Of a stretch of DNA of 50,622 nt, positions 1-8,540 are shown in pieces (the first letter of the stretch is position 1; each line of letters begins with the position of its first letter). The notes beneath the pieces were generated by a model. That model did not search any database. It saw nothing but the letters and a program-made list of their open reading frames with translations, and had not been told where the DNA came from. The translations under genes were made by a program, and so were the position numbers. The DNA is from Clostridia bacterium. GTDB taxonomy: Bacteria; Bacillota; Clostridia; Lachnospirales; Lachnospiraceae. The stretch covers positions 1 through 50,622 of the forward strand of contig SAAH01000014.1 of assembly GCA_009929525.1 (NCBI GenBank), written 5' to 3'.

Positions 1-106
1 AATCAGATTCCTTATATTTGGGGCATTTTTTGAAAGTTGTTTATAAAGACATGGTTTAATTCAGGTCTATGTGGATAAAACTGCGGAAACTCAAGTATTT
101 GGGGGA

Positions 107-135
107 TTGACAGAAAAAGGAAGAAAGAGTATCAT
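107..135 (+). promoter_or_regulatory. Sigma-A type promoter of the AraC regulator gene
   Basis: TTGACA at 107-112 is separated by 17 nt from TATCAT at 130-135. The first GTTAG operator begins eight bases after the -10 box, so a bound repressor would sit on the transcription start. No experimental start site is known; this is read from consensus only. Confidence 0.6.
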
Positions 136-142
136 ATAAAGA

Positions 143-195
143 GGTTAGAGAAAACTAACCATTTTTTTAAAAATGAAGGTTAGTTAAAGCTAATC
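143..195. promoter_or_regulatory. Two GTTAG-N6-CTAAC operator-like inverted repeats
   Basis: Site 1 (143-160) is GGTTAG, six bases, CTAACC, a perfect 6-bp dyad. Site 2 (178-195) is GGTTAG, six bases, CTAATC, with one arm mismatch. A third site of the same form lies at 4198-4215 ahead of the DUF3793-flavodoxin pair. The shape recalls operators of metal-sensing repressors of the DtxR/MntR type; the identity of the regulator is inference. Confidence 0.55.
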
Positions 196-212
196 AATTA
201 ATCAAACAAATA

Positions 213-248
213 AAACGAATCAAACTGATCAAACGAATCAATCTGATC
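213..248 (+). repeat. 18-bp tandem direct repeat upstream of the AraC gene
   Basis: Positions 213-230 and 231-248 are the same 18-mer (AAACGAATCAAWCTGATC) with one difference. AraC-family proteins often bind direct repeats of about this size, so it may be an autoregulatory site, but this is inference from position. Confidence 0.5.
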
Positions 249-304
249 GATCCTTAGAATAGTCCTATCACAATATGCCGCCACATGGAGTAAAAGAGAA
301 TAAC

Positions 305-1243
305 ATGATCACAGCAGAAAAGACAAATTCCCCACAAGTACAGAATGATTGCGTGATCCATCAGGATATCGATGCAATGGGAAGTATCATTACGACGACT
401 TACCATGTATTTCCGGGGATCGACCTTATATACAAGGATGTTCATGGAAAAAAGAATAGTGCAAAACCCTCAGCCGGGAAAAATGTCTTCGAGATCAGTC
501 ATTGCCGTGAGGGCAGGATGGAGTGTGAATTCGAAAGTGAATTCTGTTATCTGGCCCAGGGAGATATGGCGATCGGACGGGGAGATGCCTTTGGGCTGGA
601 TTCTTATTATCCGGGCGGACATTACCATGGGGTGTCGGTTGTGATCGATACAAGCTGTGCACCGGAGTGTCTTTCCTGCTTCTTAGATGATGTAAATGTG
701 CGTCCTCAGGCACTGGCAGAGAAGTTCTGCAGCGCTTCCCAGTACTTTGTGGTTCGGGCAAACAGCTGTCTGGAGCATATTTTTTCGGAACTTTATCATG
801 TGCCGGACAGCATCAAAAAAGGATATTTTAAAGTGAAGGTTCTTGAACTCCTGCTGTTTTTGACAGGAATGGATATTGAAAAAGATTGCTCACCGGAAAC
901 ATTTTATACGAAGATGCAGGTATTGATCGCCAAGAAAGTATGCGGATATCTCATCGAAAATATGGACAAACATATCACGATAAGTGAACTGTCACAAATA
1001 TTCCATGTGTCGCAGACTCAGCTGAAATTAAGTTTCAAAGGAGTTTACGGAGCGTCTATCTATACTTATATCCGGGCGCAGAAGATGCAGGCGGCCGCAC
1101 GGATGCTGAAACAGACCAATGATACCATCCTTGACATCGCAGGGCAGTGTGGCTACGACAACGGAAGCAAATTCGCAAAGGCATTTCGCGATGCGATCGG
1201 TATGCTGCCAAATGAATATAGATCCGCATATATGGAAAGATAA
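305..1243 (+). CDS. AraC-family transcriptional regulator (PchR-like)
   Basis: DNA-binding regulator of about 312 residues. The N-terminal two thirds form a sensor-like domain of the kind seen in PchR-type (siderophore/iron) regulators. The C-terminal 100 residues hold two helix-turn-helix units: one in the ITISELSQIFHVSQTQLK stretch, the second around TILDIAGQCGYDNGSKFAKAF, ending in the usual P-x-E-Y-R signature. I chose ATG 305 because GGAG (287-290) and an AAGAG lie just upstream, whereas the in-frame ATG at 275 has no ribosome binding site. It is followed by a PacL-like gene and a metal ATPase, and is preceded by GTTAG operators, so a role in metal control is likely. Ligand unknown. Confidence 0.85.
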   Translation: MITAEKTNSPQVQNDCVIHQDIDAMGSIITTTYHVFPGIDLIYKDVHGKKNSAKPSAGKNVFEISHCREGRMECEFESEFCYLAQGDMAIGRGDAFGLDSYYPGGHYHGVSVVIDTSCAPECLSCFLDDVNVRPQALAEKFCSASQYFVVRANSCLEHIFSELYHVPDSIKKGYFKVKVLELLLFLTGMDIEKDCSPETFYTKMQVLIAKKVCGYLIENMDKHITISELSQIFHVSQTQLKLSFKGVYGASIYTYIRAQKMQAAARMLKQTNDTILDIAGQCGYDNGSKFAKAFRDAIGMLPNEYRSAYMER

Positions 1244-1308
1244 ACGCAAAATTCATGGACCAAATGGAGTGGAAACGTCATTTTGGATTACCTATAATTA
1301 ATTATTAT

Positions 1309-1424
1309 ATCGTGATTCGCACTTTCAGTGCTTGACGCTGCTTTGCAGCTATCACGATCGCCATTCGCCGTTCGCCAATCTCGCGAGCGAGTTGGCTCAC
1401 TAACGCTCATTATATCATAACTGT
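1309..1424 (+). other. Structured intergenic element with nested hairpins
   Basis: ATCGTGAT (1309-1316) and ATCACGAT (1351-1358) can pair as an outer stem enclosing two small hairpins, GCAC-tttca-GTGC (1319-1331) and GCTGC-ttt-GCAGC (1337-1349), which makes a three-way junction. A second palindromic stretch follows (about 1375-1415) with GAGCG/CGCTC and CCAA/TTGG arms. No U-run follows, so it is not a simple terminator. It may be an RNA leader for the downstream metal genes or a small dispersed repeat. Confidence 0.5.
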
Positions 1425-1481
1425 TCGGCTATGGAGGACCAAGATGGCTGGAAAGCAAACGATAAAAGGAGGAGACAGAAC

Positions 1482-1793
1482 ATGGATATAAAATGGGACA
1501 AATTAGGATTATTTGCAGGTGGGATCGTATTCGGAACAGCTGGCGTGAAAGCTCTTAGCAGCAAGGATGCAAAGAAAGCATATACCCATACGGTTGCCGC
1601 AGCTCTCCGTGTAAAAGAATGCGTCATGACCGTTGTGACAAAGGTAAAAGAGAATTCAGATGACATCCTCGCAGATGCAAAAGAAATCAATGAGAAACGT
1701 GCAGAAAAAGAAGCATGTGAGATCAATGATACTGCAAAAGAAGCGGAAGAGAGTTTTAAAGAAGCAGAGGAAGTATTAAGCGAAGAAGCTTAA
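1482..1793 (+). CDS. Small membrane-anchored protein, DUF6110/PacL-like
   Basis: 103-residue protein. Residues 6-25 form a glycine-rich hydrophobic helix (GLFAGGIVFGTAGVKAL), followed by an amphipathic alpha-helical segment and a strongly acidic tail rich in Glu and Ala. ATG 1482 is preceded by AAAGGAGG, better than the upstream in-frame start at 1431. It lies 134 bp before a P1B-type ATPase. The layout of N-terminal membrane helix, charged tail and adjacent metal ATPase is like that of PacL (DUF1490) proteins paired with mycobacterial CtpC/CtpG/CtpV. The role as metallochaperone or scaffold is inference; no clear metal-binding motif is visible apart from acidic residues and isolated Cys. Confidence 0.75.
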   Translation: MDIKWDKLGLFAGGIVFGTAGVKALSSKDAKKAYTHTVAAALRVKECVMTVVTKVKENSDDILADAKEINEKRAEKEACEINDTAKEAEESFKEAEEVLSEEA

Positions 1794-1927
1794 AGAAAAT
1801 TGCGTTAAAGCAAAAAGATATTAACGAAAATGACATTAACCAAAATGATATAAAGTAAGAGTTTCAGTAAGAGAAAGCCGCGGATCAGCGGCTTTTCTTG
1901 CGATAGATCAAAACCAGGAGGTACAGT

Positions 1928-4003
1928 ATGAGGTGTAAAATATTACACGAATCCCGGGGAAGAATCAGGGTTCATGTTCTTCAAAACAAAATGACACCGG
2001 ATCAGGCAGATATGATTGAATTCTATATGCGGGAGATCGCTGGGATCACCGATGTAAAGGTATATGACAGGACCGCAGATGTGGTCATCTGCTATATTAC
2101 AGACCGGCAGAGCGTTATCCGGGCACTTGCCGGATTTTCCTATGAGAAATGTCATGAGCTGGTACCGGAGGAACATACTGGAAGGCGGCTGAACCGGGAA
2201 TTTGAGGATAAGCTGGTCTTTTCGGTGCTTCGGCGGCTGGGCAGCAAACTGTTTTTGCCGATGCCTGTCCGTGCGGCGATAGCAGCGGCAAAATCTTTTG
2301 GATACATAAAGAAGGGAATCTCCTCTCTAATAAAAGGAAAGATCGAGGTTGCAGTACTTGATGCCACAGCGATCACAGTATCTATGCTGAGGGCAGATTA
2401 TGATACGGCTTCATCTATCATGTTCCTGCTCCATATAGGGGAAATCCTGGAAGAATGGACACACAAAAAGTCGGTAGATGATCTGGCACGGACGATGTCT
2501 TTGAATGTGGACAAAGCGTGGGTGAGAACCGCGGATGGACAGGAAGTTCTGGTATCCGTCAATGGTATCCGGATAGGAAATGAAATCGTCGTACGCACCG
2601 GCAATATGATCCCGATGGATGGAAGAGTTGTGGCAGGTGAGGCGACCGTCAACCAGGCCTCGATCACAGGGGAATCCCTTCCGGTCCGAAAAGATGCCGG
2701 CTGTTACGCATATGCAGGCACGGTCGTGGAAGAGGGAGAATGCGTTATCTGTGTGGATAAAAATTCAGGCAGCGGCCGATATGACCGTATCGTCAGGATG
2801 ATAGAAGAATCCGAAAAATTAAAATCTGTGACAGAAGATAAGGCATCCCACCTTGCCGATCGTCTGGTGCCATACAGTCTTGGCGGAACCATCCTCACCT
2901 ATGCATTGACCCGCAATGTTACAAAAGCACTATCCATTTTGATGGTGGATTTTTCTTGTGCACTCAAGCTTTCCATGCCGATCGCAGTACTTTCTGCTAT
3001 GCGGGAAAGCAGCTATTATAATATTTCGGTAAAGGGTGGTCGTTTTCTTGAAGCTGTAGCGCAAGCAGATACGATCGTATTTGATAAGACGGGTACCTTG
3101 ACCCACGCATCACCGAAGGTTGCGAGGATCATTACCTTTGGCAAAAATGAGGAGAAGGAAATGCTTCGTCTGGCTGCGTGTCTTGAAGAGCATTACCCTC
3201 ATTCCATGGCAAATGCAGTTGTGGCGGAAGCCAAAGTACAGCAGCTTTGCCATGAAGAGAGACATTCAAAAGTGGAATATGTGGTTGCTCACGGAATATC
3301 AAGCATCGTTGATGAGAAAAAAGTGGTGATCGGAAGTTATCATTTTGTATTTCAGGATGAAGGGTGTTGTGTACCGGAAGCGGAACAGGAGAAATTTGAC
3401 AATCTTCCAGATGAATATTCCCATCTGTTTATGGCAGTGTCCGGTGAATTGGCTGCGATCATCTGTATCGAGGATCCTCTTAGGGAAGAAGCCTCGGCAG
3501 TCATCAACAGCCTCCATAAACTGGGCATCAGCAAGATCGTCATGATGACAGGTGACAATGAGCGAACGGCTAAAAAAGTGGCAGAAAATGTCGGGGTGGA
3601 TGAGTATCATGCGGAAGTGCTGCCGGAAGATAAGGCGAACTTTATCAAGGCAGAACATGAGGCAGGGAGAAAAGTCATCATGATAGGAGATGGGATCAAT
3701 GATTCGCCGGCTCTTTCAGAAGCAGATGCGGGCATTGCGATCAGTGACGGCGCAGCTATCGCACGGGAAATTGCCGATATCACCATATCGGCGGATGACC
3801 TGTTTGCACTGGTCACGCTGGAATCCATCAGCACCGGACTTATGAAGAGGATACATAAGAATTATCGGTTCATCATAAGCTTTAATCTTATGCTGATCAT
3901 CCTTGGAGTAGCCGGGATACTGACACCATCAGCATCGGCACTGCTCCACAATATGTCCACATTGGGGATCAGCCTTCGCAGTATGACAAATCTGCTGGAT
4001 TAA
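1928..4003 (+). CDS. P1B-type metal-transporting ATPase with atypical core motif
   Basis: 691-residue integral membrane ATPase expected to export a metal ion at the expense of ATP. Order: N-terminal HMA_2-like domain without CxxC (about 1-70), membrane helices, actuator loop with T247-G-E-S, membrane motif, phosphorylation site D386-K-T-G-T, and hinge motif G587-D-G-I-N-D. The usual CPC of heavy-metal pumps in the sixth helix is replaced by F342-S-C344 (SCALKLSMP), and the HP motif of the nucleotide domain reads PHS. These changes point to a specificity other than copper. Start ATG 1928 follows AGGAGG. The upstream PacL-like gene probably encodes its partner. A weak hairpin (GAGCC/GGCTC, 4036-4070) with a U-rich tail may end transcription. 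Confidence 0.88.
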   Translation: MRCKILHESRGRIRVHVLQNKMTPDQADMIEFYMREIAGITDVKVYDRTADVVICYITDRQSVIRALAGFSYEKCHELVPEEHTGRRLNREFEDKLVFSVLRRLGSKLFLPMPVRAAIAAAKSFGYIKKGISSLIKGKIEVAVLDATAITVSMLRADYDTASSIMFLLHIGEILEEWTHKKSVDDLARTMSLNVDKAWVRTADGQEVLVSVNGIRIGNEIVVRTGNMIPMDGRVVAGEATVNQASITGESLPVRKDAGCYAYAGTVVEEGECVICVDKNSGSGRYDRIVRMIEESEKLKSVTEDKASHLADRLVPYSLGGTILTYALTRNVTKALSILMVDFSCALKLSMPIAVLSAMRESSYYNISVKGGRFLEAVAQADTIVFDKTGTLTHASPKVARIITFGKNEEKEMLRLAACLEEHYPHSMANAVVAEAKVQQLCHEERHSKVEYVVAHGISSIVDEKKVVIGSYHFVFQDEGCCVPEAEQEKFDNLPDEYSHLFMAVSGELAAIICIEDPLREEASAVINSLHKLGISKIVMMTGDNERTAKKVAENVGVDEYHAEVLPEDKANFIKAEHEAGRKVIMIGDGINDSPALSEADAGIAISDGAAIAREIADITISADDLFALVTLESISTGLMKRIHKNYRFIISFNLMLIILGVAGILTPSASALLHNMSTLGISLRSMTNLLD

Positions 4004-4160
4004 CAGAAAGCAATTTTACGAAAAAGTCTTTTTGGAGCCTTCTTCTTTCCTTTTGGAGTGGAGAGGGCTCTTATTTTAAAGCATAATAATATTGTAATGA
4101 AAAGCATCCTGCAGCAGAGACGATATGTGGAATGACCAATCTGAAGCAGGAAGCTCACGG

Positions 4161-4190
4161 AGAATCCAAGAATAAGGATTCTATTTTTAT
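4161..4190 (+). terminator. Short hairpin with T-rich tail
   Basis: AGAATCC (4161-4167) and GGATTCT (4176-4182) form a perfect 7-bp stem with an 8-nt loop, followed by ATTTTTAT. It separates the metal ATPase from the DUF3793 operon and ends eight bases before the third GTTAG operator. The stem is AT-rich, so it is a weak terminator at best. Confidence 0.35.
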
Positions 4191-4197
4191 CACTATG

Positions 4198-4215
4198 AGT
4201 TAGACAAAACTAACC
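4198..4215. promoter_or_regulatory. GTTAG-N6-CTAAC operator ahead of the DUF3793-flavodoxin pair
   Basis: AGTTAG, ACAAAA, CTAACC gives a 5-bp perfect dyad (4199-4203 and 4210-4214) with a 6-nt spacer, the same form as the sites at 143-160 and 178-195. It suggests that the AraC/ATPase region and this pair answer to one regulator, plausibly iron or another metal. Confidence 0.5.
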
Positions 4216-4277
4216 AAACGATCATACAGCGAATGCAAAGAAGCGAGAGACAAGAAATCACAGGAAAGGATATGCAG

Positions 4278-4883
4278 ATGAATACGCAGAAAACTATGCA
4301 GACAAATATAAAAAATGCCGACCAAAAATCAATAACCGAAGAGTTGGTCATCAGGCACTGTTCTCCCACCTTGGCGGGACTTAAAACAGGAAATCTGTTT
4401 ACCTGCGCATATGAATCAGAAGCGGGAGTCCGTGAGGATATCAGAAAATTGAATGATATGCTGGTACCGAAAGGAATCCGCATCCTTCCTATGAGATTTT
4501 CGAAGCAAAGAGCATTGATCTATGTATACCGTCCGGATTATCTGAAGCGTGACCTGGAGGATGAACAGGCAAGACGATTACTGGAAAGCAGGGGATACCT
4601 GTGCAGCAGACCAGAGATCTGTGTGGTAAAGCTTGCAGGAAAACTGCAGATGCGGAGCGAATTTCCCCATGAGATAGGATTATTTTTGGGGTATCCGCCG
4701 GAAGATGTCCAGGGCTTCATAGAAAATAAGGCGGAATGCTGCAAGTGTTCCGGCTGCTGGAAGGTATACGGTGATGAAAAGAAGGCAAAAATGCTTTTCA
4801 TGAGATACAAAAAATGTACAGATATTTACTGCAGACAGTGGTCCAAAGGAGCATCAGTGGAAAAACTCACAGTCAGTGCATAA
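4278..4883 (+). CDS. DUF3793 family protein
   Basis: About 201 residues, cytoplasmic, no signal peptide. The sequence matches DUF3793: a conserved SPTLAGLKTGNLFTC stretch, a middle region with IYVYRPDYL, then FPHEIGLFLGYPPEDVQGFI, and a cysteine-rich CCKCSGCWKVYGD segment near the C-terminus. Molecular function is unknown. The start at 4278 is preferred because AGGAAAGGA ends 7 nt upstream; the in-frame ATG at 4233 has no ribosome binding site. The gene lies directly ahead of a flavodoxin, and a GTTAG operator precedes it, which suggests the pair is expressed under metal (iron) limitation. That link is inference. Confidence 0.85.
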   Translation: MNTQKTMQTNIKNADQKSITEELVIRHCSPTLAGLKTGNLFTCAYESEAGVREDIRKLNDMLVPKGIRILPMRFSKQRALIYVYRPDYLKRDLEDEQARRLLESRGYLCSRPEICVVKLAGKLQMRSEFPHEIGLFLGYPPEDVQGFIENKAECCKCSGCWKVYGDEKKAKMLFMRYKKCTDIYCRQWSKGASVEKLTVSA

Positions 4884-4964
4884 AGAAATCAGAGTGTAAA
4901 AATCAGTACATGAAGAAATTAGTACACAGAAAAAACAACATATAAAGAGGAGGCAAAATCACGT

Positions 4965-5387
4965 ATGAGTAAAATAGGAGTTGTATATTGGAGTGGAACA
5001 GGCAATACAGAGGCTATGGCAAATGCCGTAAGTGAAGGGATCAAGGGAAAAGGCGGGGAAGCCACAATGCTCACACCGGATGATTTTAAACTGGAAATGC
5101 TGGATTCCATGGATGCAGTTGCATTTGGATGCCCGGCGATGGGCGATGAAGTTCTGGAAGAGACAGAGTATGAGCCAATGTTTGATTCCTGCAAGGCGAA
5201 ACTTGACGGAAAGAAAATAGCTCTTTTTGGTTCTTATGGATGGGGCGATGGAGAATGGATGCGTTCCTGGGAGGAAAGCTGCAAAGAAGCGAAGGCAGTC
5301 CTTGTTTGTGAAAGTGTTATCTGTAATGAGGAGCCGGACGATGAAGCGATAGAAGCCTGCAAAGCATTGGGAGCTGCGCTGGTATAA
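4965..5387 (+). CDS. Flavodoxin
   Basis: 140-residue short-chain flavodoxin, a soluble FMN protein that carries electrons in place of ferredoxin. The FMN phosphate loop is visible at the N-terminus (VVYWSGTGNTEAMA), and further flavodoxin blocks follow: AFGCPAMGDE and ALFGSYGWGDGEWM, where the tyrosine and tryptophan positions flank the isoalloxazine ring. Length fits the family. ATG 4965 is preceded by AGAGGAGG. It lies 81 bp after the DUF3793 gene and probably shares its promoter. Flavodoxin is classically induced when iron is scarce, which fits the operator shared with the upstream metal genes. Confidence 0.95.
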   Translation: MSKIGVVYWSGTGNTEAMANAVSEGIKGKGGEATMLTPDDFKLEMLDSMDAVAFGCPAMGDEVLEETEYEPMFDSCKAKLDGKKIALFGSYGWGDGEWMRSWEESCKEAKAVLVCESVICNEEPDDEAIEACKALGAALV

Positions 5388-5525
5388 ACTTATATCGAAG
5401 GACGATAAAGTTTGCAGACGACCGCAGCAGGTATGCCATGGCGTGCTTGAATAGGGAATATGCAGCGATAATACAGGATTTACTAAGAAAGCCATTTATT
5501 TACAATCTCTTTTGGTGGCCCTTGA

Positions 5526-5554
5526 TTGACAGAAGATATTTTTTGCAAGATAAT
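5526..5554 (+). promoter_or_regulatory. Promoter of the alpha/beta hydrolase gene
   Basis: TTGACA (5526-5531), a 17-nt spacer and GATAAT (5549-5554) lie about 85 bp before the hydrolase start. The rest of the 250-bp gap (5388-5525) shows nothing else I can support. Confidence 0.55.
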
Positions 5555-5640
5555 TATAGTAAAGAAAAAATCTGAAATATATTCAGGGCTACATTTTGAC
5601 GGATAAGCACGGGCAGAAGAAAAAAGGGAGGCAGTAGATA

Positions 5641-6624
5641 ATGGGAGCAAAGAGGTATAAGATCGTAAAGGGGACGATGGCAACGGCAGTCTGCAGTTTG
5701 GGAGCTGTGGCAATAGGAGGTTGTCAGTGGTTATTTCATTTTGCAGTGGCAAGAAAGCAGTGGGAACTGCCGGAAGTATTTGCAAAGAGACTGGCTGGAA
5801 GTGGAAAGCCGGACGAATTTGATAAGAGAGCGGAACTAGAAGAAGCAGAGCTTTTGAAGCTTCCTTGCGAACGGGTGTCGATACAGTCAGAGGATGGGCT
5901 CACGCTAAAAGGACGATTCTACAAAGGCGAAGAGGGAAATAAAGACATTTTCCTTGCCGTTCATGGATTCAGAAATCATGGAACGAGAGAATTTTGCAGC
6001 ATTTCTTCCTTTTACCAAAAGACAGGTGCGTCGTATCTGCTGATCGATCAGAGGGCGTGCGGCGAGAGCGAAGGCGAATACATGACGTATGGGGCAAAGG
6101 AGTCAGAAGATGTCAGACTTTGGGCACAGTGGCTGGTGGATCAGTGTGGAAGAGACTGCAGGATTTTCCTTCATGGAATATCCCTGGGATCGGCTACTGT
6201 ACTTTTGACGGCGGCAAAGGAACTGCCAGGACAGGTGGCGGGTGTGATCGCAGACTGCGGTTATACTTCGGCATGGGAAGAATTCAGCCACCAGCTGACA
6301 CATATGGGACCGCTGCCCTCCGACTGGGTGTTGAACGCAGTTAATCTGCTCTGCAAGAAGAAAGCAAACTTCGATATCCACGATGCAGCACCGGTAGAAG
6401 CAGTGAAACAGGGAAATCTCCCTCATTTGTTCTTCCATGGAACTGCAGACAAATTCGTTCCATATTATATGATGCAGGAACTCTACGATGCGTGCACTGC
6501 ACCAAAGAAGGAGATACCTGTGGAAGGCGCTGCTCATGCACGATGCTACTGTGTGGCACCGGAGTTATATGAGGAAAATATCCTTCGGTTTATGGAGCGT
6601 TGTGAATTGGAATCATCACGATAA
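5641..6624 (+). CDS. Membrane-tethered alpha/beta hydrolase
   Basis: 327-residue serine hydrolase. Residues about 8-32 form a hydrophobic N-terminal segment, so the protein is likely anchored in the membrane. The catalytic triad is readable: nucleophile Ser181 in HGISLGSA, Asp270 in FHGTADKFVP and His299 in GAAHAR. The oxyanion motif is AVHGFRNHG. This order is typical of the clostridial BAAT/peptidase S9-like group of alpha/beta hydrolases; the substrate cannot be read. ATG 5641 follows GGGAGG with good spacing. It has its own promoter and convergent neighbour, so it is probably monocistronic. Confidence 0.88.
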   Translation: MGAKRYKIVKGTMATAVCSLGAVAIGGCQWLFHFAVARKQWELPEVFAKRLAGSGKPDEFDKRAELEEAELLKLPCERVSIQSEDGLTLKGRFYKGEEGNKDIFLAVHGFRNHGTREFCSISSFYQKTGASYLLIDQRACGESEGEYMTYGAKESEDVRLWAQWLVDQCGRDCRIFLHGISLGSATVLLTAAKELPGQVAGVIADCGYTSAWEEFSHQLTHMGPLPSDWVLNAVNLLCKKKANFDIHDAAPVEAVKQGNLPHLFFHGTADKFVPYYMMQELYDACTAPKKEIPVEGAAHARCYCVAPELYEENILRFMERCELESSR

Positions 6625-6656
6625 TAGCTGTCTGAGCATTATGGTGTTCTAAGGAT

Positions 6657-8411
6657 CTAAACATATTTTTCTAATACTGGGAATTGGCAGGGGCCGGTTT
6701 CCAGTATTTTTTTGTGGAAAATCCGGGGATCGAATTCATTTCCAAGTTTCTTTTTTTCGGACTCTTTCAGATCCAGAAAATGCAGACAGCCCATGTAGTA
6801 TTTTAGATAGTTGGCAGGGTCCTCCACGATGACCTGATAGATCTCTTCCTGCGAATCAGCATCGGTGATACCGAAGTTCATGAGAAATTCTCCCGCTTTT
6901 TGGTGGTCCCAGTTATCATAATGGATCCCGGTATCCAGAAGGGATAAAAGGCAGAGGTTCAGCGAGCGGTCCAGCCATTCCAGACGGGCGAGATCGGGAA
7001 GTTCATCAGAGTAAGAATAGGCATAAGATTCTATATAGGTTGCCCAGCCTTCCACGTAGCCGCCCATATCCAGAAGATGGCGGACCAGCGGCGGGTCGGT
7101 GGAGGCAAAGAAGGTGGTCTGGTAAAGATGCCCGGGAAAGCCCTCGTGTGCCAGGGTGGTGAAGAGCTTGATGCCCTTAAGACCAACATATCCATTGATA
7201 TAGATGTCATTTGGGGAGAGGGTATCTATTGGTGGGGTGAGATAGAAAGCGGGGCTTAGATAGGCTTCCAGGTCCTTGTGGACGTATTTGACCTTGTAAG
7301 AGGTGAAACCGTCAGGAAGGGCAGGGAAATCTTTTAGGATTTTATTTTGCAGGATGGGCAGGATCTCTTCCGGGGAATTTTTTTCGGATGGAGTACGGGC
7401 GGTATTGCCTGAAAGGGAAGAGAGAAGCTCCGGACTCTGGGCCAGGATGCTGCGGCACTCTTCCATATCAAGCTGAAGCTGGGCGAGAAGGCGGTCCTGG
7501 ATCTGGGATACGGGCTCGTAGAGACCACATTTGCTCTTCAGAAGATATTCATAATACGCCCGTCCGCCAGTGAACCCGCATAACCCGCCGGCATTTTTCC
7601 CGGTACCCCGGAGAAGATATAAACCATCGATCAGACGCTGGTATGCCGGGAGAAACTGCTCATTCAATATCTTATCGTGGAGTTTTTCGTATGCAAGGAT
7701 CTTCTTTTCGGAGAGACCGGGGAAGGCACTGATCTTATCAGCAAATACGGACTTTAGATAATTGGTGTCCGGGTCTTTGATAAATGCGGAACATTGTTCG
7801 ATGATCCGGTCGGCAGTCACATCACTCATAAAAGTCCCATTTTGAGATTTTATTTCTTCGAAGGTAAGGATTCCTTCAAAATATGTATCTACGGAGGCGA
7901 GAAGCTTGAGATAGTCCTGAATGTCCTGTTCCTTTCGGAAGGTATATTCGGCAAGCAGGACAGGAAGCTGCGCCTGGCTTCCGAGAGAGGGGCTTAAAAC
8001 TTCTTCAAGAAGATAATTGTTGCCCGGAAGGAGCTCTGTCTCGTAGGCCAGGCTGAGGATGTCGTAGGTGAGCTGATTAGAGGGATTAAGCTTCTCGTAG
8101 GAAAAATCAGAGAGGGATGCCCGTTTGTTCTCACATGTGACGTAATGGCTGGCAGCAGAAGCAGTGGAGAAAGAGCCGAGAGTGGTGGAATACTCCGTTA
8201 TATTGAAGTTTTCCGGGTGAGCCAGGGTATAGTGAAGGTTCAGCGCACTCTTACTTATTTCGGTCAAAAAAAGATCGTCAGTATAGGCTTCAAACTGATG
8301 ATTGACCCGATAAGACTTTCCAATATCAATCAGTGAAGGTGCCGCCGGGACAGCGAGGAGAAGCAGAAGAAAAGGAAGAAGAAAGCGGAGATATTTTTTT
8401 TGAATATGCAT
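6657..8411 (-). CDS. DUF885 family protein, secreted metallopeptidase-like
   Basis: About 584 residues. A signal peptide or signal anchor is clear at residues 5-28 (RFLLPFLLLLLAVPAAP), with no lipobox cysteine. The DUF885 core carries H422-E-G-F-P-G-H428, an HExxxGH-like zinc site, and a following acidic block GGYVEGWATYIESYA that likely gives the third ligand. Such proteins are predicted peptidases or carboxypeptidase-like enzymes acting outside the membrane; substrate unknown. I start at 8411 (MHIQKK) since CAGGGAG lies a few bases upstream; an in-frame start at 8444 would add 11 residues before the signal peptide. The gene is convergent with the upstream hydrolase and divergent from trxB. 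Confidence 0.87.
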   Translation of the reverse strand: MHIQKKYLRFLLPFLLLLLAVPAAPSLIDIGKSYRVNHQFEAYTDDLFLTEISKSALNLHYTLAHPENFNITEYSTTLGSFSTASAASHYVTCENKRASLSDFSYEKLNPSNQLTYDILSLAYETELLPGNNYLLEEVLSPSLGSQAQLPVLLAEYTFRKEQDIQDYLKLLASVDTYFEGILTFEEIKSQNGTFMSDVTADRIIEQCSAFIKDPDTNYLKSVFADKISAFPGLSEKKILAYEKLHDKILNEQFLPAYQRLIDGLYLLRGTGKNAGGLCGFTGGRAYYEYLLKSKCGLYEPVSQIQDRLLAQLQLDMEECRSILAQSPELLSSLSGNTARTPSEKNSPEEILPILQNKILKDFPALPDGFTSYKVKYVHKDLEAYLSPAFYLTPPIDTLSPNDIYINGYVGLKGIKLFTTLAHEGFPGHLYQTTFFASTDPPLVRHLLDMGGYVEGWATYIESYAYSYSDELPDLARLEWLDRSLNLCLLSLLDTGIHYDNWDHQKAGEFLMNFGITDADSQEEIYQVIVEDPANYLKYYMGCLHFLDLKESEKKKLGNEFDPRIFHKKILETGPCQFPVLEKYV

Positions 8412-8540
8412 AGAACTCCCTGAGGGTGGAATTACTACTAACATATGGGAAATGCGAGGAAAATATGCTAAACTGTAGGGTATGAGATTAAGTCAGCCGG
8501 TGGCCGATAAATATAGTGGATATAAAAAATGGAGGAAAAG

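Noticed and set aside
4233-4235. Earlier start for the DUF3793 gene
   Set aside because: No ribosome binding site; the start would lie only 18 bases after the operator dyad. ATG 4278 has AGGAAAGGA at proper distance.
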